Source: Wolbachia endosymbiont (group E) of Neria commutata
Lineage (GTDB): Bacteria > Pseudomonadota > Alphaproteobacteria > Rickettsiales > Anaplasmataceae
Length of the DNA stretch: 64,000 nt
NCBI RefSeq assembly: GCF_964026735.1
Contig: NZ_OZ034692.1
Span: 186,001 to 250,000, forward strand
Reading direction: 5' to 3'
Position numbers and translations under genes: made by a program. Each line of letters opens with the position of its first letter. Position 1 is the stretch's first letter. The notes beneath the pieces were generated by a model. That model saw only the letters and a list, made by a program, of their open reading frames with translations, searched no databases and was not told where the DNA came from. Below are positions 59,766 through 64,000 of the stretch, in pieces.

Positions 59766-60926
59766 CTACATCACCTCTTTTACTATCTTCTGTGCAGCAT
59801 CACCAAGTTCATCTGCAGCAATAATATTTAATCCTGATTCTTCTAAGATTTTTTTTCCTTCTTCAAAGTTAGTACCAGATAGCCTAACAACTAAAGGTAC
59901 TTTAATGCTCATTTCTTTTGCAGCTTCAACAATACCATTTGCAATAATATCACAACGCATTATGCCACCAAATATGTTCACCAAAATTCCTTTTACGTTA
60001 CTATCAGACAATATGATCTTAAATGCTTCTGTTACAGTCTCTTTACTTGCTCCACCACCAACATCCAAAAAGTTAGCAGGCTCTGCTCCATAGTATTTTA
60101 TTATATCCATCGTTGCCATAGCAAGACCTGCACCGTTTACCATGCAGCCAATACTACCGTCCATTTTGATATAACTAAGCCCATGCTTTAAAGCTTCTAC
60201 TTCCTCTTTCACTTCTTCATCATAATCACGGAGTTCCATAATTTCTGGGTGACGATATAAAGCATTGTCGTCGAAATTCATTTTGGCATCCAGCGCAATA
60301 AAATCTCCAGAATTAGTTTCAACCAGTGGGTTGATTTCAATTTGGCTTGCATCAGTTGCTATAAATGCATCATATACATTCTTTGCAATGCTTGATATCT
60401 TTTCTATTTGTTCTGAATTCAGACTAAAATTTCCGTTCAATTTGCTGTTATCAAAACTCGTAAAGCCAACAGCAGGATCAATATCAAATTTTACAATTTT
60501 TGCAGGAGAATTTTTTGCCACTTCTTCAATATCCATTCCACCTTCTGAGGAAAATATGAATGTTGGCCTGCTTAATTTTGGATCAACTACTAAACTTAGG
60601 TAATATTCTTTCTTAATGCTTGAGGCTTCTTCAATGTACACTTTTCTTATTTGCTGCCCGTTTGGTCCTGTTTGATGAGTAACCAAAGTTGACCCTAACA
60701 TACCTTGTGCAAACTTCTTAACCTCCTCAGAAGATTTTGCAAGTTTGACGCCGCCAGCTTTACCTCTTCCACCTGCATGAATTTGAGCTTTAACTACAAG
60801 CACATCAGACTTTAATTGGTTTAGCTGAGCCTCTATTCCCTCTGAAGCTATAATGATAAAACCTCTTGGCACTGGAACATTAAATTTATGCAAAATCTCT
60901 TTTGCTTGATATTCGTGAATATTCAT
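59766..60926 (-). CDS. sucC: Succinate--CoA ligase, beta subunit
   Basis: 386 residues. The start [20 protein letters not shown] begins an ATP-grasp domain with [20 protein letters not shown] and the metal-site [24 protein letters not shown]. The C-terminal flavodoxin-like domain has [15 protein letters not shown] and [14 protein letters not shown]. It pairs with SucD. It is preceded by rpsU with 30 bases between, and the three may be co-transcribed. Confidence 0.97.
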   Translation of the reverse strand: MNIHEYQAKEILHKFNVPVPRGFIIIASEGIEAQLNQLKSDVLVVKAQIHAGGRGKAGGVKLAKSSEEVKKFAQGMLGSTLVTHQTGPNGQQIRKVYIEEASSIKKEYYLSLVVDPKLSRPTFIFSSEGGMDIEEVAKNSPAKIVKFDIDPAVGFTSFDNSKLNGNFSLNSEQIEKISSIAKNVYDAFIATDASQIEINPLVETNSGDFIALDAKMNFDDNALYRHPEIMELRDYDEEVKEEVEALKHGLSYIKMDGSIGCMVNGAGLAMATMDIIKYYGAEPANFLDVGGGASKETVTEAFKIILSDSNVKGILVNIFGGIMRCDIIANGIVEAAKEMSIKVPLVVRLSGTNFEEGKKILEESGLNIIAADELGDAAQKIVKEVM

Positions 60927-60956
60927 AAAATAACCAATAATTAACTTAAGTAAAAA

Positions 60957-61157
60957 CTACCAACCGTAACGCTGCATTCTGCACTGTTGCTGGTGCCTCT
61001 TTTTTCTAGCTTCAGCTTTTTTTTTAGCATTTTTTTCTGATTTTTTTTCATGATACCGTTTTTTTATTTTCAAGCTTCTTCCTTCCTTTTGGATTGTTTT
61101 TTTCAATACTGGAAGAGCTCTGTCTACATCACCATGATGAACTGATACTTCAATCAA
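60957..61157 (-). CDS. rpsU: 30S ribosomal protein S21
   Basis: 66 residues. It starts with TTG, placed by GGAGG eight bases before it; the product MIEVSVHHGDVDRALPVLKK then KKRYHEKKSEKNAKKK is S21. It helps mRNA start-site pairing on the 30S subunit. The basic C terminus is somewhat extended. It is followed by sucCD. Confidence 0.95.
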   Translation of the reverse strand: MIEVSVHHGDVDRALPVLKKTIQKEGRSLKIKKRYHEKKSEKNAKKKAEARKKRHQQQCRMQRYGW

Positions 61158-61297
61158 ATTCTATACCTCCTTCGGTCAAAAATCTATTTATAAATTAGAA
61201 AATTAACATTGTCAATTATTTTATAAACTTGAGAGTTGAGTTATAATGTAACTGTAATACATTAAAAAAGCTATAACGCATGAAAGTGTGTGTTAAA

Positions 61298-61362
61298 TCG
61301 TAGCGGAGAGGTTTGAACTCCCATCTCTTTGGATTCAAACCAAATGCTCCACTACACCCGAC
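61298..61362 (-). pseudogene. tRNA-like remnant
   Basis: On the minus strand an anticodon arm (TTTGG, 7-base loop, CCAAA) and a T arm (GGGAG, TTCAAAC, CTCTC) are clear. The D arm is shortened to about ten bases (TGTAGTGGAGCA) and the acceptor strands pair poorly. The wording resembles a tRNA-Gln, but the loop TTTGAAT would give anticodon TGA. It is probably a decayed tRNA, or an unusual one. Confidence 0.4.
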
Positions 61363-61412
61363 TTCTTTCATATACTAACAATAATTCATAAAAAATGCAA
61401 GTTACATTTATT

Positions 61413-61436
61413 TACCCAGCACTTATGCTGGAATGA
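61413..61436. repeat. Palindromic-element piece at the 3' end of the split gene
   Basis: CCAGCACTTATGCTGG is an inverted repeat followed by AATGAC, the wording of the dispersed palindromic element seen in fabH. It provides the last codons and stop of the gene at 61423. Confidence 0.55.
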
Positions 61437-63964
61437 CATCGAGTTGTTGTACAAACTGCTCAATGCTGTCTATTTTAATCTGTAAAGTATTCTTTATAAG
61501 CTTATGAGCTTGTTCTACACTCATCGTAATTTTATATTTATTTTCGTGAATACATGATAGATAGCTACATTGTCGTGAGTCTAAAATCTCAATGCATCTA
61601 CTGCGATCATCTTTACAATGAAAAGTTATACTAATACCGCAGATCTTTCCATTATCACGCTCTACATCAATTTTTGGTTTATGACTATAACCTGCTCCAA
61701 TGGTTTTTCTTATTGAATGCTTTATAAGACCCCATGCGAAAAGGTAAAAAACAGATGAAAAACATTAAAAAGCATGTAAAATGAAAGTTTTAGAAGAGGG
61801 AAGATGGCAATAAGTTACGCAAAAGTTTCAAAGACCCAGTATATTTTCAGGCAATTAACGGGTCTGACAACAGAAGAATTTGAAAAAATTGTGGCAAAAG
61901 TGCGTCCAGAGTGGGAAAAAATGGAGGCGAAAAAGAAATGTCACGGAAGAAAATCGCATGTTGAGGAGCTAGAAGACAGGATTTTATGTGTTCTAATTTA
62001 TTACAGAACGTACATAACGCATCCATTTTTAGGGTTTTTGTTTAATTTGCACAACTCAAATATTTGCCGACTTTTTAAGAAAATGTAGCCATTATTGGCC
62101 AAAAAAATTACTATAAAAAAGGATAGAACGCTGACGCCAGAAAGGATTTTAAAAATTTTAGCAGACGTCACGGAGCAACCGATACAGCGGCCGAAAGACA
62201 GCAAAAAACGTAAGAAAAGTTATTCCGGAAAAAAGAAAGCAACCACAATAAAAACCGAAATTGTGATCGAGGGAAATGGGCAAATTCTGTCGATTTCGAA
62301 GTCGCATAGAGGTCAAATGCATGATTTTCGCATAAGGAAACAGGAAAAATTGTTGGCCAAAGATAGCATAAAATATGCCGATTCTGGGTATCAAGGTTGG
62401 CAAAAACTGCAGAAAAACGTTGTGATTCCGTACAAAAAACACCGTAAAAAGCCACTAACGGAGGAGCAAAAGGAGCATAATCGGAAGCTGGCATCGTTCA
62501 GGATGCGTGTGGAAAATAAGATTCGCGAGATAAAAATCTTCAAAATAATGTCAAATGTTTACCGCAATTTTCAGAAGAAATACAACATGAGATTTAATAT
62601 TATAGCAGGAATTGTGAATTTGAGGCATAGTTTTTAATAATTTTTAGGCTGGGGATTTCTTACCAGATTTTATCAGCAACTTGCTTCACGTTGTTTCGCA
62701 GGGGGGCTATAGATAACTGCTCAATGCTGTCTATTTTAATCTGTAAAGTATTTTGTATGAACTTACTTGCTTGTTTTCCGTCTATAAAAATAGTCAATTT
62801 GTCCTTTAGTTCGTAGGTAAAATTTTTACCTTTTAAGAGTTTGATGAAACGATTACTATCGTCTTCACAACTAAAAGTTATATTAATGCCCAAAATCTCT
62901 TTTTGATCATATATTATATCAATTTTTGGTTTATGACCATAACCTGCTCCAATGATCTTTCTTATTGAATGCTCTATTGTTATTTTTTTTACTTTGAAAT
63001 CTTCATCGAGTTCTTTCAAAAACTTAAGAGTAGGTGATTTATAACTTGTAAGAAACAACTTTTGTCTATATTGCTCATTATGCTCCTTTACTTTAGCAAA
63101 ATATTTTTCATATTCAGTTAATTTATCTTTCCCCTTTTTTTCCATTCTCTCTAAGAAATTTTCTACTGACTCTTCTTTTTTTGTTGGAATTTTACGTATG
63201 AGTGGAATTTGCTGTAATAATCTGTAAAAATAACCATAACAAACAACTTTTGCATTCTTTGAAAACAGCCCCTTAAATTTTTCCACAACTTTATATAGGT
63301 TTGCTGCTTCTGGTTTGTAATGCCCACTATTATTATCTATGTGCGTTATCTTACCATTTATTACCTGAAGCAAACCAGAACATATAACTGGCTCGCCGCC
63401 AGCAAGCATTGAATGACGATAAGCATATTCTTCTGTGCGAGTATTAACATGTGCATGAGTTACTAATCTTCCATCAAGCGTGAGTACATAAGCTACATAG
63501 CCTTCTTTTCCTTTACTTGTCTCATTAGTTGTATCATATAACTTACCTTCTAAGGTATATAATTTTAAATCTCCATTTTCTTCACCAATGTATAAAGCAT
63601 GCTCAATTTGCTCATCTGGAGTAAAATATTTAACCTTTGTATTAGTTCCAGGAATTGTTCTTTCTTCAGTTCCAACCTCTGGGAATAAATTATAACGCTT
63701 AAAAAAATATTTAAACTTACTCTCTATCCAATGTAAAATCCTGTTTTTTATACCAAAAATTTTTTTATTACCTAAATCGATAGATAATTGTTGTTCTTTC
63801 GGCACTCCAGGATATTCTGATCTTGTAGCAATCTTTCCAAATATCCTGGAAGAACGTTTGAATACTTCCATTAAATATTCTTTGCGTTCTTTGGATATTG
63901 GGGTTTTAACTTTATTTTTGAATAATCCCATTAAATATTCTTTGAGTTCTTTGAATATTGGCAT
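61423..63964 (-). pseudogene. Large unknown protein with duplicated C-terminal domain, split by an IS
   Basis: The gene runs leftward from ATG 63964 (the frame is open to the window edge, so it may start earlier) to TAA 61423. The IS at 61728-62707 interrupts it; removing the IS and one TA-type repeat leaves 1560 bases in frame (519 residues). The N terminus has a 20-residue unit twice (ELKEYLM, ERKEYLM). The middle has GYVAYVLTLDGRLVTHAHVN, HSMLAGGEPVICSG and ITHIDNNSGHYKPEA, a HS-AGG-SGHY pattern I associate with secreted effector-like proteins. The last 180 residues are two copies of a 90-residue domain, each starting HSIRKxIGAGYxHKPKID and ending NTLQIKIDSIEQ. The final VIPA and stop fall in a palindromic repeat. 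No signal peptide. The uninterrupted ORF is 62660-63964. Confidence 0.75.
61728..62707 (+). mobile_element. IS5-like element, full-length copy (980 bp)
   Basis: Left end GACCCCATGCGAAAAGG, right end complement of GCCCCCCTGCGAAA. Right flank TA; left flank AA, probably a changed TA. It lies in frame-neutral position in the gene at 61423-63964. The transposase is in two pieces, 61804-62088 and 62095-62637, because of the same TAG found at 14673. Most of the element is identical to the copy at 14315, but the first 130 bases of coding differ. Confidence 0.9.
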
Positions 63965-63985
63965 TTTAATTTTATTATTGATATT
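63868..63985. repeat. 60-bp tandem duplication at the gene's 5' end
   Basis: CCATTAAATATTCTTTG followed by about 40 similar bases occurs at about 63868-63925 and again at 63928-63985. On the coding strand this repeats a KEYLM unit of 20 residues. The ATG at 63964 is itself inside a repeat unit, where the other unit has ACC. Confidence 0.7.
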
Positions 63986-64000
63986 ACTTAAATAATATAT

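Overview
The window is a piece of a Wolbachia-type chromosome (Rickettsiales, Anaplasmataceae). The evidence is AT-rich DNA, a 23S-5S rRNA pair with no 16S beside it, single-copy housekeeping genes in small scattered operons, an ankyrin-repeat gene, phage-WO-like radC debris, a group II intron, and several families of degraded insertion sequences. The species call is inferred from gene content and style; no database search was run.

Layout. 1-13867 is a mostly intact housekeeping block: secD (partial), a porin-like protein, dapF, a secreted GH5 glycosidase, a nitroreductase, bioY, a glutamine-synthetase-like fragment, dnaN, a ferredoxin-NADP reductase, pgk, an EndoU-like exported protein, bolA, a metC-like gene and murE. 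At 13864-15385 comF is split by a 980-bp IS5-like element. 15553-21431 carries yggT-ftsK and the rpmF-plsX-fabH lipid operon; fabH holds a 30-residue in-frame palindromic insert. 21630-25097 encodes a 1155-residue collagen-like protein. 25712-33000 is damaged: a lipase cut by a group II intron, a decayed hypothetical gene on the far side of the intron, pdhB, and nested IS debris. 32997-36433 holds nrdA-ruvX and a TPR/methyltransferase gene. 36637-39818 is the rRNA unit, with tandem promoters, processing stems and a terminator. 39824-45474 holds rnpA-rpmH (rnpA is frameshifted at an A9 run), pstC, atpD-atpC, a frameshifted ankyrin gene and a transaldolase. 45481-48174 is an IS block. 48360-51166 holds petB-petC and an orphan gene. 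51230-58889 alternates two ordinary genes (yihY, SDR) with radC and an IS graveyard. 58890-61157 is sucCD and rpsU. 61423-63964 is a large possibly effector-like gene split by another 980-bp IS copy.

Functions. The intact genes cover peptidoglycan precursors (DapF, MurE), fatty acid and phospholipid synthesis (PlsX, FabH), respiration and ATP synthesis (cytochrome bc1, SucCD, AtpD/AtpC, PdhB), replication and repair (DnaN, NrdA, RuvX, FtsK), RNA processing and translation (RnpA, L32, L34, S21, 23S, 5S), and uptake (BioY, PstC).

Recurring themes. (1) One IS5-like family has about ten copies or pieces here, none with an intact transposase; the two full-length 980-bp copies share one nonsense codon. 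(2) Several genes and transposases differ from their expected frame by one base in an A or G run. (3) Short sequences like the ends of one IS630 element lie at the 3' ends of dapF, the glutamine-synthetase-like gene and the transaldolase gene. (4) Group II intron and IS copies sit at junctions where the flanking genes do not match.
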